DNA of 22,909 nt from an uncultured Roseburia sp. (GTDB lineage: Bacteria > Bacillota > Clostridia > Lachnospirales > Lachnospiraceae): NCBI GenBank assembly GCA_910587865.1, contig CAJUNX010000001.1:1-22909 (forward strand), in the 5' to 3' direction. Under the pieces are notes generated by a model. It saw nothing but the letters and a program-made list of their open reading frames with translations, did not search any database and was not told the origin of the DNA. Shown piece after piece: positions 7,591 to 14,364 of the stretch; position 1 is the stretch's first letter, and the number at the start of each line of letters is the position of its first letter. The translations under genes and the position numbers were made by a program.

Positions 7591-7678
7591 GCGTGTCCGT
7601 GCCAGAAAGCGGCGACAAGCTCCTTCTGCAGGGATGCGACGTCATTGTGTCTTTTTGTGTGTCCGTGCCAGAAAGCGG
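7581..7678 (+). repeat. 32-bp direct repeat, two copies 66 bp apart
   Basis: Copies at 7581-7612 and 7647-7678 match at 31 of 32 positions (GTGTCTTTTTGYGTGTCCGT followed by GCCAGAAAGCGG). The first copy overlaps the 3' arm and T-run of the upstream terminator. The repeat occupies the gap between the TPR gene and spoIIAA and codes for nothing recognisable. It may be a duplicated terminator tail or a dispersed intergenic repeat. Confidence 0.75.
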
Positions 7679-7694
7679 TACATGGGTTAAACAG

Positions 7695-7733
7695 GATTTC
7701 GCGCGTTTGTGCCGGAGCCGCAAACGCGAAATC
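7695..7733. repeat. strong hairpin upstream of spoIIAA
   Basis: GATTTCGCGCGTTTG (7695-7709) pairs with CAAACGCGAAATC (7721-7733), with one bulged C and an 11-nt loop. No T-run follows on either strand, so a simple terminator is unlikely. It lies about 65 bp before the spoIIAA start and may be an mRNA leader structure or a protein-binding dyad. No clear promoter or Spo0A box was identified in this gap. Confidence 0.55.
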
Positions 7734-7796
7734 GCAGAGCCGGGTCTGATATCCGGTCTGCGGCACTCACAAAAATGCTCCGGCATGGAGGTAAAT

Positions 7797-8141
7797 ATGA
7801 ATCAGTATTGTGAACTGACGGATGACTGCATGGTGATCCATATCCCGCGGGAGCTCGATCACCATGAGGCAGGGCGTCTGCGCCAGGAGGCGGATCTGAT
7901 GATCGGCGCCTGCCATATCAGGAGGCTGGTCTTTGATTTTGCAGAGACGGAATTTATGGACAGCTCCGGAATCGGCGTGATTATCGGGAGATGCAGAACG
8001 ATCGGATATTACGGAGGGAGCGCCTGCGCGAGAAATCTGAGCGGGAGATTAAGAAAGATCTTTCTCGTTTCCGGTCTGCAGGAGCTCATGAGAGAGGATC
8101 AGACCGGGAAAACAGAGAGAAAGGAATCGGGAAAGCTATGA
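7797..8141 (+). CDS. spoIIAA: anti-sigma F factor antagonist SpoIIAA
   Basis: A 114-residue STAS-domain protein. In the family, unphosphorylated SpoIIAA binds SpoIIAB and frees sigma F in the forespore; SpoIIAB inactivates it by serine phosphorylation. The signature FMDSSGIGVIIGR contains the phosphorylatable serine, here Ser57, equivalent to Ser58 of the Bacillus protein. ATG 7797 is preceded by GGAGG at 7787-7791. Earlier in-frame starts would run through the hairpin and the repeats and lack ribosome sites. The stop codon overlaps the start of spoIIAB (ATGA at 8138-8141), so the genes are translationally coupled. The C-terminal tail (EDQTGKTERKESGKL) is somewhat longer than usual. Confidence 0.95.
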   Translation: MNQYCELTDDCMVIHIPRELDHHEAGRLRQEADLMIGACHIRRLVFDFAETEFMDSSGIGVIIGRCRTIGYYGGSACARNLSGRLRKIFLVSGLQELMREDQTGKTERKESGKL

Positions 8142-8575
8142 TGCAGGGGAAAAACAAAATGACGCTGCGTTTTGACGCGCGTTCGGTGAATGAAGGATTT
8201 GCACGGGTTGCGGTGGCCGCGTTTATCGCAGGGTTAAACCCGACGTTGGACGAGGTGGCGGATGTGAAAACAGCGGTATCCGAGGCGGTGACAAACGCGA
8301 TCATCCACGGGTATGACGACCCCGAAGGGCAGGTGGAGCTCTCCTGCTGTATTGCGGAACGGGAAGTCTGGATTGAGGTGTCGGATACCGGAAAAGGGAT
8401 TGCGGATGTGAAGCGGGCCATGGAGCCGTTTTATACCACAAGACCGGAGTTAGAGCGCTCCGGGATGGGCTTTGCCTTTATGGAGGCATTTATGGATGAG
8501 GTGAAGGTGGAATCTGCAAAGGGAGAGGGAACCCGCGTGTGGATGCACAAAAAAATCGGTGTGCAGGAAGGTTAG
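8138..8575 (+). CDS. spoIIAB: anti-sigma F factor, serine kinase SpoIIAB
   Basis: A 145-residue GHKL-type serine kinase that binds and inhibits sigma F and phosphorylates SpoIIAA. The ATP-binding boxes are visible: the N box with AVSEAVTNAIIHGYDD, the G1 box EVSDTGKGIAD, and the G2 box ERSGMGFAFMEAFMDEV. The length is normal for the family (about 146). Two consecutive ATG codons (8138 and 8141) are possible; 8138 overlaps the spoIIAA stop, as is typical of this operon. The gene ends 5 bp before the chosen sigF start, so all three are expressed together. Confidence 0.95.
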   Translation: MMQGKNKMTLRFDARSVNEGFARVAVAAFIAGLNPTLDEVADVKTAVSEAVTNAIIHGYDDPEGQVELSCCIAEREVWIEVSDTGKGIADVKRAMEPFYTTRPELERSGMGFAFMEAFMDEVKVESAKGEGTRVWMHKKIGVQEG

Positions 8576-8580
8576 TACAT

Positions 8581-9315
8581 ATGGAGTGCTTTGCGGAATT
8601 GATGGGACAGGCACACGAGGGGGATAAAGAGGCCAGGGACCGGCTGGTGTCGGACAACCTGGGGCTGGTCTGGGCAGTGGCGCGAAGATTTGACAACCGG
8701 GGACACGACAGGGAGGAGATCTTTCAGATCGGATGCATCGGGCTGATGAAAGCCATCGACAAATTTGACCTGTCGCTGCATCTCGCGTTTTCGACGTATG
8801 CGGTTCCGATGATCACCGGCGAGATCCGGCGGTTTCTGCGGGATGACGGCATGGTAAAAGTGAGCAGGACCTTAAAAGAGAACGGGTATAAAATCAGTAA
8901 GGCGAAAGAGCAGCTGACAAAGGAACTGGGGAGGGAACCGGAACTTACGGAAATTTCGGAGGCGACCGGATTTTCCGCGGAGGAGATCGTGCTGGCAACG
9001 GAGGCGAACCGGGAGGTGGAATCGATCTATCAGCCGGTGTATGAAAAAGACGGGGACGAGCTGCTGCTGATCGATCAGATCGGAGGCGGAGCGTGCAGCG
9101 GGGAAGATGAACCGCAGAAGGAGGCGGTGCTGAACCGGATGGTGGTGCGTCAGCTTCTGGATCTTTTAGGAGAGCAGGAGCGAAGGCTGATCCTGCTGCG
9201 TTACTTTGAAAACAAAACGCAGAGCCAGGTCGCAGGAGAACTCGGCATGAGCCAGGTACAGGTGAGCCGGCTCGAAAAAAAGATTCTGCTGCGGCTGCGG
9301 GAAAAAATGGTATAA
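8581..9315 (+). CDS. sigF: RNA polymerase sigma-F factor (forespore)
   Basis: A 244-residue sigma-70 family factor of the SigF/SigB/SigG group, the first forespore-specific sigma factor. Region 2 is clear: DNLGLVWAVARRF, EEIFQIGCIGLMKAIDKFD and FSTYAVPMITGEIRRFLRDD. Region 3 follows (ISKAKEQLTKELGREPELTE). Region 4 with its helix-turn-helix (LILLRYFENKTQSQVAGELG and MSQVQVSRLEKKILLRLR) is complete. ATG 8581 is preceded by AGGAAGG at about 10 nt; an in-frame ATG at 8539 lies inside spoIIAB and is less likely. Its position directly after spoIIAA and spoIIAB fixes the identity as SigF rather than SigG. Confidence 0.95.
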   Translation: MECFAELMGQAHEGDKEARDRLVSDNLGLVWAVARRFDNRGHDREEIFQIGCIGLMKAIDKFDLSLHLAFSTYAVPMITGEIRRFLRDDGMVKVSRTLKENGYKISKAKEQLTKELGREPELTEISEATGFSAEEIVLATEANREVESIYQPVYEKDGDELLLIDQIGGGACSGEDEPQKEAVLNRMVVRQLLDLLGEQERRLILLRYFENKTQSQVAGELGMSQVQVSRLEKKILLRLREKMV

Positions 9316-9415
9316 CAGGGCGGACGGCTGTTAAACATCAGGCAGGTATGGCCGATATAACCGATAGACAGAAGAACAGAAAGACCGTGAGTGACAGGCA
9401 GCAGGGGGATGAGGA

Positions 9416-10438
9416 ATGAATCTTACGATTAATGCAGCAAATGCAGACAGGAATCTGATGAATGCCGCGGAGAAAAACGGCGAAAGCGCACGTTCCGGAA
9501 ACGGACGCACGAGCATATACGGCGGGAATTTTAATGCTGCCGCGGATCCGATTGCTGCGCGGAAAAAAGAAGCGCAGGCGCAGGCATGGAAGGTAGTAAG
9601 CAATGCGTGGAAGACGGACAAAGCCATCGACGACTCCATTCAGGCGAGACGCGATCATTATAAAGAGATGGAGAAGCTGAGAAACGAGGCGGTGGATTCG
9701 CTCGGCGACGTGCAGGAGGATAAAGAGGTACTGCGGGAGCTTTACGGAGTGGAGGAAGATTCACAGGAGCAGAAGGATCTTGAGCTGTTAGAGAAGGAGC
9801 GCAGGGAAATGCGCAGACCGGGCAGTGAGACATTATCGGAGGCGGAGCGCTCAAGGCTTGAGGAGCTTCACAAAGGGCCGCTGACGGAGTACCAGAAGCG
9901 TGCGTTAGATCTTGGTAATCAGGCGGAGATCTATGAGGATCAGATTGAGGATGCAGAACGCCGGATGCGTGACGATGTGGCAGATATCCACAGTATTCAG
10001 ACGGAGCGGATCAAGTCTGCCCCCATGCCCGGCGCACAGAAAGCCGCGAAGGAGATCATGGATGCCGCGAACGATGAGATCCAAGGGATGCTGATCGAAG
10101 AGGCGGTAGAGCACATCGAGGAGGAGCAGGAGGAGCGCGAGGAGAAGGCCGAGGAGTCGATGGAGGAAAAGGAAGAACAGGAAGAGCAGTTAGAAGAGCT
10201 GAAGTTAAAACGCGCGATCCAGGAGGCGATGATCGAGAGGACGAAGGAGGCCGCCGAGGAAGCAAAAGAGCAGGCGAGACAGAACGAAGCGCCGGAGATC
10301 GAAATCGGTGAGATGGTCGATATCGCAAAAGGAAACAGCATCGCAAAGGATGTCGGACAGAGTCTTTCCGATATCAAGAGCAGCCTGCGCGTCTTAGAGG
10401 CGGATCTGAAAGGGATCAAAGTCGATAAAGAGGTTTAA
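9416..10438 (+). CDS. coiled-coil protein of unknown function, downstream of sigF
   Basis: A 340-residue, highly charged and almost entirely helical protein with no signal peptide or membrane helix. The N-terminus is low complexity and asparagine-rich, ending in TSIYGGNFNAAADPIAARKK. The central part contains KTDKAIDDSIQARRDHYKEM and YGVEEDSQEQKDLELLEKER. A very acidic coiled coil follows (EEEQEEREEKAEESMEEKEE), and the C-terminus ends SDIKSSLRVLEADLKGIKV. GGATGAGG supports ATG 9416. It begins 100 bp after sigF with no terminator between them, so it may be read through from the spoIIA operon, and it ends at a terminator. Similar proteins appear to occur in Lachnospiraceae (recollection only). 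No enzymatic motif is visible. Confidence 0.75.
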   Translation: MNLTINAANADRNLMNAAEKNGESARSGNGRTSIYGGNFNAAADPIAARKKEAQAQAWKVVSNAWKTDKAIDDSIQARRDHYKEMEKLRNEAVDSLGDVQEDKEVLRELYGVEEDSQEQKDLELLEKERREMRRPGSETLSEAERSRLEELHKGPLTEYQKRALDLGNQAEIYEDQIEDAERRMRDDVADIHSIQTERIKSAPMPGAQKAAKEIMDAANDEIQGMLIEEAVEHIEEEQEEREEKAEESMEEKEEQEEQLEELKLKRAIQEAMIERTKEAAEEAKEQARQNEAPEIEIGEMVDIAKGNSIAKDVGQSLSDIKSSLRVLEADLKGIKVDKEV

Positions 10439-10469
10439 AACCGGCGTGTGAGCGCCGGCAGGACAGGAG

Positions 10470-10506
10470 AACACGGCAGTGCGGTTACGCATCGCCGTGT
10501 TTTTTT
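10470..10506 (+). terminator. terminator after the coiled-coil gene
   Basis: AACACGGC and GCCGTGTT enclose a GC-rich loop and are followed by TTTTTT. The stem lies 32 bp past the stop codon and closes the spoIIA-linked unit. Confidence 0.82.
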
Positions 10507-10518
10507 GTAAAATAGTTA

Positions 10519-10547
10519 TTGACAACTAACCATGATTAGCATATACT
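10519..10547 (+). promoter_or_regulatory. promoter of the feo operon
   Basis: TTGACA (10519-10524) and TATACT (10542-10547) are separated by 17 bp. The -10 lies inside a TTAG-N6-CTAA palindrome, implying repression when that site is occupied. Confidence 0.85.
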
Positions 10548-10549
10548 AA
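10536..10549. promoter_or_regulatory. candidate DtxR-type metal box 1
   Basis: TTAGCATATACTAA is a 14-bp imperfect palindrome covering the -10 of the feo promoter. It shares the TTAG...CTAA frame with a second site at 11274 and resembles iron/manganese boxes of the DtxR/IdeR/MntR type (TTAGGTTAACCTAA-like). A further ACTAA half site lies just upstream at 10525. Confidence 0.6.
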
Positions 10550-10594
10550 CTTTGGAAGAAAAAGAGAAGCCATTCTGGCGGAGGAGGAAGAGCG

Positions 10595-10804
10595 ATGCCG
10601 TTGTCGATGATCAGGGAAGGCGAGCCGGGTGTGATCCGGCGTGTGAGCGGAAAGGAAGAGACGAGGAGATTTCTGGAAAATCTTGGATTTGTGCCCGGCG
10701 GCGCCGTGACGGTCATCTCCCGGACCGGCGGGAATCTGATTGTGAATGTAAAGGATTCGCGGGTGGCCATAGGGAGCGATATGGCGGCCAGGATACTGGT
10801 TTGA
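10595..10804 (+). CDS. feoA: ferrous iron transport protein A (first copy)
   Basis: A 69-residue FeoA-type SH3-like protein. It shows the FeoA pattern: an N-terminal strand (MIREGEPGVIRRVSG), a helix with FLENLGFVPGGAVTVISR, and a C-terminal strand pair (NLIVNVKDSRVAIGSDMAARILV). FeoA is a small cytoplasmic partner that assists FeoB in Fe2+ uptake. ATG 10595 is preceded by GGAGGAGG at about 8-10 nt. It is first in the feo operon, about 45 bp after the promoter, and about 120 bp before a second feoA. Tandem feoA genes are common in Firmicutes. Confidence 0.92.
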   Translation: MPLSMIREGEPGVIRRVSGKEETRRFLENLGFVPGGAVTVISRTGGNLIVNVKDSRVAIGSDMAARILV

Positions 10805-10924
10805 GAGCCGCTGCGGACGCAGGAACGGGATGCCCTGCGGCAGGATGCCGGAAAGAGATGTATTGCCGCGGGCGGGGATCCGGAGGCGAAATGCCGGTAT
10901 GGGGCTGATGAGAGGAGGAAAGAG

Positions 10925-11146
10925 ATGAGAACGTTGAGAGAGACGGCCTGCGGGCAGACCGTAAAGGTCAGCGGGCTGACAGGAGAGGGGCCGGTGAAGC
11001 GGCGCATTATGGATATGGGGATCACGAAGGGCACGGAAGTGTATGTGCGTAAGGTGGCGCCGCTCGGCGATCCCGTGGAAGTGAGGGTCAGGGGGTACGA
11101 ACTGTCGCTGCGCAGGGAGGACGCCGGGATGATTCTGGTGGAGTGA
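10925..11146 (+). CDS. feoA: ferrous iron transport protein A (second copy)
   Basis: A 73-residue FeoA-type protein, clearly diverged from the first copy. The family pattern is KVSGLTGEGPVKRRIMDMGITKGTEVYVRKVAPLGDP..VRGYELSLRREDA-type, with MDMGITKGTEV and PVEVRVRGYELSLR visible, ending GMILVE. This copy is closer to the canonical FeoA sequence than the first. AGGAGG precedes ATG 10925 by about 6 nt. It lies between feoA1 and feoB, separated from feoB by about 140-200 bp that contain a second promoter and metal box. Confidence 0.95.
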   Translation: MRTLRETACGQTVKVSGLTGEGPVKRRIMDMGITKGTEVYVRKVAPLGDPVEVRVRGYELSLRREDAGMILVE

Positions 11147-11256
11147 GCGGTTCCTGCGGGGATGAGACGTCTGAAAGACGCCTGTAAAACGCTCGAAAGA
11201 CGGTCAGAAGACGTGCGGCGCAGAGGGAAAAGGCTGCGGAATGCACGGCTTCGTAT

Positions 11257-11284
11257 CTGACAGCATATAAAGGTTAGTTATAAC
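11257..11284 (+). promoter_or_regulatory. candidate internal promoter for feoB
   Basis: CTGACA (11257-11262) and TATAAC (11279-11284) are separated by 16 bp. As at the operon promoter, the -10 lies inside a TTAG-N6-CTAA palindrome. Transcription would start near 11291. Confidence 0.5.
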
Positions 11285-11287
11285 TAA
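11274..11287. promoter_or_regulatory. candidate DtxR-type metal box 2
   Basis: TTAGTTATAACTAA is a perfect 14-bp palindrome. It has the same TTAG-N6-CTAA form as the site at 10536 and the same placement over a -10 element. It overlaps the most upstream possible feoB ATG at 11287. Confidence 0.65.
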
Positions 11288-11352
11288 TGAATGAAAAAGA
11301 AATTAAGGAAATGAGTTTGATGGGAAAAACTTATTCGGGAGAGGAGCAGGAG

Positions 11353-13515
11353 ATGGCACTGAACATAGCACTGGCAGGAAATCCGAACTGCGGAAAGACG
11401 ACATTATTTAACACGCTGACGGGTTCGAATCAGTTTGTGGGCAACTGGCCCGGCGTTACGGTGGAGAAAAAAGAGGGAAAGCTGAAAAATCACAGGGATG
11501 TGACGGTCACGGATCTGCCGGGGATCTATTCGCTTTCCCCCTATACGCCGGAAGAAGTGGTGGCGAGAAATTATCTGCTCACGGAACGGCCGGATGCGGT
11601 CATCAACATCGTGGACGGGACGAACATCGAGCGCAACCTGTATCTGTCCACGCAGATACTTGAGCTTGGCATTCCGGTGGTTCTTGCGGTCAATATGATG
11701 GATCTCGTGGAACGGAGCGGGGACCGGATCAGAATCGACGCGCTGGGGAAACGGCTGGGCTGTGAGGTCGTCACGATCAGTGCGCTGAAAGGGACGGGGG
11801 TCTGGGAGGCGGCAAAGCGCGCCGTTGCGCTGGCGCAGAAAAAGAAAAGCGATCCGCCGGCATGTATTTTTGCGGAAGAGACGGAAGCTGCGATCCGTGC
11901 GGCGGAACAGAAGCTGGATGCACAAATTCCGCAGGAGCACAGGCGTTTTTATGCGATCCGGCTGCTGGAAAAAGACGAAAAGATATCCGGGCAGCTTCTG
12001 AATGTGCCGGACGTATCGGAGGAGATCCGGCGTCTGGAGGAATTCTATGATGACGACACGGAAAGCATTTTTACGAATGAACGGTACGTTTTTCTTGCAT
12101 CTGTAGTAGATGCGTGCGTCACAAAAGCCGGCGGACAAAAGCTGACCGTTTCGGACCGGATTGACCGCTGGGTGACGAACCGCTTTCTGGCCCTGCCGAT
12201 TTTTGCTGCGGTGATGTTTCTGGTGTACTATGTGTCGGTCACCACGGTCGGCGCAATGCTGACCGACTGGACGAACGACGTGCTGTTCGGTACATGGATC
12301 GTGCCGGGGGTGACGGGAGGACTGGAGCGGATCGGCTGCGCCGACTGGCTGACCGGCCTGATCGCGGACGGCATTGTCGGCGGCGTCGGCGCGGTGCTGG
12401 GATTTGTGCCGCAGATGCTGGTGCTGTTTGTGTTTCTTGCGTTTCTGGAAGCATGCGGATATATGGCGCGCGTCGCGTTTATCATGGACCGTATTTTCCG
12501 CAAATTCGGTTTGTCTGGAAAGTCCTTTATTCCGATGCTGATCGGAAGCGGCTGCGGGGTTCCCGGGATCATGGCATCCCGCACAATCGAAAACGACAGA
12601 GACCGGAAGATGACGATTATCACGACGACTTTTGTACCCTGCGGGGCGAAGCTGCCGATCATCGGCCTGATTGCGGGAGCCTTTTTCGGAAATGCAGGCT
12701 GGGTGGCATGGAGCGCGTATTTTGTGGGGATCGCAGCGATCGTCTGCTCCGGCATCATTTTAAAGAAGACGAGACTGTTTGCCGGGGATCCGGCGCCGTT
12801 TGTCATGGAGCTGCCGGCTTACCATATGCCGACGGCGGGCAATGTGCTGCGCAGCATGTGGGAGCGCGGCTGGTCCTTTATTAAGAAGGCGGGCACGATT
12901 ATCCTGCTCTCGACCATCGTCCTTTGGTTCCTGCAGGGATTCGGCGTGGTCGACGGGCATTTCGGGATGCTTGAGGCGGAGCAGCTTGACAGCAGCATCC
13001 TGGCGGCAGCGGGAAATGTGATGGCGCCGCTCTTTGCACCGCTGGGATGGAATGAAGGCGGAGAAGGCTGGAAGATGGCGGTCGCTGCGGTGACGGGACT
13101 GATCGCAAAGGAAAATGTCGTCGCGACCTTTGGGATTCTCTTCGGCTATGCGGAGGTTGCGGAGAACGGCGACGAGATCTGGCAGGTGCTTTCTGCGTCA
13201 ATGAGCGGAGCAGGCGCGTATTCCTTCCTGGTGTTCAACCTGCTCTGTGCGCCGTGCTTCGCCGCAATGGGGGCGATAAAGCGTGAGATGAATCACGCCG
13301 GATGGTTCTGGTTTGCGGTTGGCTGGCAGACCGGGCTGGCGTATGTCGTATCCATGTGTATCTATCAGATCGGAACGCTGATAGCGACAGGTACTTTCGG
13401 CGTCGGAACGGCGGTATCGTTCGTTTGTGTGGCAGGATTTCTGTGGCTGTTGTTCCGTCCGCACCGGGAGCGCGAAGCACGTTCCGTGCGGATGAAAGGG
13501 ATGGCGGCAAGGTGA
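11353..13515 (+). CDS. feoB: ferrous iron transporter FeoB
   Basis: An inner-membrane Fe2+ transporter with a cytosolic G domain. From ATG 11353 it has 720 residues. G1 is GNPNCGKTT, G3 is DLPG, G4 is NMMD and G5 is SALKG; the switch sequence NQFVGNWPGVTVEKKEG is typical. The membrane part has the gate motifs GCGVPGIMASRTIE and FVPCGAKLPI, followed by further helices to FLWLLFRPHR. The frame extends upstream to ATG 11287, with others at 11311 and 11320. I prefer 11353 because GAGGAG lies 6 nt upstream, MALNIALAGNPNCGK matches the usual N-terminus, and 11287 overlaps an operator and lies upstream of the inferred transcript start. The gene is intact. Confidence 0.96.
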   Translation: MALNIALAGNPNCGKTTLFNTLTGSNQFVGNWPGVTVEKKEGKLKNHRDVTVTDLPGIYSLSPYTPEEVVARNYLLTERPDAVINIVDGTNIERNLYLSTQILELGIPVVLAVNMMDLVERSGDRIRIDALGKRLGCEVVTISALKGTGVWEAAKRAVALAQKKKSDPPACIFAEETEAAIRAAEQKLDAQIPQEHRRFYAIRLLEKDEKISGQLLNVPDVSEEIRRLEEFYDDDTESIFTNERYVFLASVVDACVTKAGGQKLTVSDRIDRWVTNRFLALPIFAAVMFLVYYVSVTTVGAMLTDWTNDVLFGTWIVPGVTGGLERIGCADWLTGLIADGIVGGVGAVLGFVPQMLVLFVFLAFLEACGYMARVAFIMDRIFRKFGLSGKSFIPMLIGSGCGVPGIMASRTIENDRDRKMTIITTTFVPCGAKLPIIGLIAGAFFGNAGWVAWSAYFVGIAAIVCSGIILKKTRLFAGDPAPFVMELPAYHMPTAGNVLRSMWERGWSFIKKAGTIILLSTIVLWFLQGFGVVDGHFGMLEAEQLDSSILAAAGNVMAPLFAPLGWNEGGEGWKMAVAAVTGLIAKENVVATFGILFGYAEVAENGDEIWQVLSASMSGAGAYSFLVFNLLCAPCFAAMGAIKREMNHAGWFWFAVGWQTGLAYVVSMCIYQIGTLIATGTFGVGTAVSFVCVAGFLWLLFRPHREREARSVRMKGMAAR

Positions 13516-13546
13516 CAGGGGCAGAGGGCCCGGAAAGGAGGAACGG

Positions 13547-13684
13547 ATGGGAACATGGTTTGCAGGCATTCTTGTGGCAGCGGCAGCGGCGCTGGCGGTG
13601 CGCAGCATGATCCGCGATAAAAAGAAAGGCGGATCGCTTTCGTGCGGCGGCGACTGCAGCCGATGCCGCGGGCACTGCGGATGA
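13547..13684 (+). CDS. FeoB-associated Cys-rich membrane peptide
   Basis: A 45-residue peptide: an N-terminal membrane helix (WFAGILVAAAAALAVRSMI), a basic linker (RDKKKGG), and a cysteine-rich tail with CGGDCSRCRGHCG (Cys 33, 37, 40, 44). This is the FeoB-associated Cys-rich membrane protein family, found next to feoB in many Firmicutes and Bacteroidetes and proposed to help iron handling, in some ways analogous to FeoC. AAAGGAGG lies about 7 nt before ATG 13547. It follows feoB by 31 bp and precedes a terminator, so it is the last gene of the feo operon. Confidence 0.9.
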   Translation: MGTWFAGILVAAAAALAVRSMIRDKKKGGSLSCGGDCSRCRGHCG

Positions 13685-13712
13685 GAGAAACGCAGCGCCG
13701 CGGATGTGGTAA

Positions 13713-13743
13713 AACTCCCGGGAGACGGTTTCCGGGAGTTTTT
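13713..13743 (+). terminator. terminator of the feo operon
   Basis: AACTCCCGG and CCGGGAGTT enclose a 10-nt loop and are followed by TTT, with a U-rich extension of the 3' arm (GAGTTTTTAT). It lies about 30 bp after the Cys-rich peptide gene. Confidence 0.85.
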
Positions 13744-13767
13744 ATGTTACGAAAAAGAGAAATCCTA

Positions 13768-13796
13768 TGGACAGATCGTCTTTTTTTTGCTATGAT
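13768..13796 (+). promoter_or_regulatory. promoter of the marR-gltA unit
   Basis: TGGACA (13768-13773) and TATGAT (13791-13796) are separated by 17 bp, with an extended -10 TGC just before TATGAT. Confidence 0.75.
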
Positions 13797-13842
13797 AGTT
13801 AAAAATTAAATTGTTTAAAAAAGAATTATTTACTTTTAAACT
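13797..13842. promoter_or_regulatory. candidate operator dyad of the MarR regulator
   Basis: The left arm AGTTAAAAATTAAAT (13797-13811) and the right arm ATTTACTTTTAAACT (13828-13842) match as an inverted repeat at 13 of 15 positions. The dyad begins immediately after the -10 and ends 27 bp before the marR start, a usual place for autoregulation. The arms are AT-rich, which lowers the significance. Confidence 0.4.
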
Positions 13843-13869
13843 GTTAAGAGATGGCGGACAGGTGAAGTG

Positions 13870-14364
13870 ATGACAGATTGCATGAGAATGAGCCAGTCGC
13901 TGGAAGCGCTGCTGTACGGGACGCAGTTTCGCAAGCTGCTGGAAAAGGAGCTGGGTGCGGTTCAGAAGGAATACGGACTGTGCAAGATCGATATACAGAT
14001 TCTGTTTTATCTTTATACGGCGGGCAGGCAGAATACCTCGAGGGATATCGGGGAGCTGAACCTGTTTACAAAGGGACATATTTCACAGTCGTTAAGCCGT
14101 CTGCATAGAAAGCGCCTGATCACGATGGTGCATGACGACGAGGACAGACGCTGTGTACATAATATTCTGACGGCATCGGCCGGCCGGATCATCGAGAAGG
14201 TGAATCTGGCGTATATGCGTGTGAATACAGTGGTGTTTGCGGACGTCACGGACGAGGAGAAGGAGATTCTTTTGTCTGTTGCGAAAAAGATCAATCATAA
14301 TATCCGGGAGGAGGTAATCTGCCGGATGCAGGAAGAGCAAGGAGGAAGTGCGGATGGGATATGA
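13870..14364 (+). CDS. MarR-family transcriptional regulator
   Basis: A 164-residue winged-helix protein of the MarR type. The DNA-binding core is visible: IDIQILFYLYTAGRQNTSRDIGE, then LNLFTKGHISQSLSRLHRKRLI (recognition helix), then the wing VHDDEDRRCVHNILTASAGR, with flanking dimerisation helices. A GTG at 13867 directly precedes the ATG at 13870; either could start, and the ATG is chosen. The 3' end overlaps the citrate synthase start by 11 bp, so the two are co-transcribed and probably coupled. It likely controls its own operon from the dyad at 13797. Its ligand is unknown; an acyl-CoA or organic acid would fit the neighbours. Confidence 0.9.
   Translation: MTDCMRMSQSLEALLYGTQFRKLLEKELGAVQKEYGLCKIDIQILFYLYTAGRQNTSRDIGELNLFTKGHISQSLSRLHRKRLITMVHDDEDRRCVHNILTASAGRIIEKVNLAYMRVNTVVFADVTDEEKEILLSVAKKINHNIREEVICRMQEEQGGSADGI

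Noticed and set aside
7281..7796. A long N-terminal extension of SpoIIAA
   Set aside because: It overlaps the end of the TPR gene, a terminator, the direct repeats and a hairpin. The ATG at 7797 has GGAGG and gives the normal family length.
10552..10908. A 118-codon frame overlapping feoA1
   Set aside because: Out-of-frame shadow with a TTG start, no motif; FeoA occupies the other frame with a clear ribosome site.
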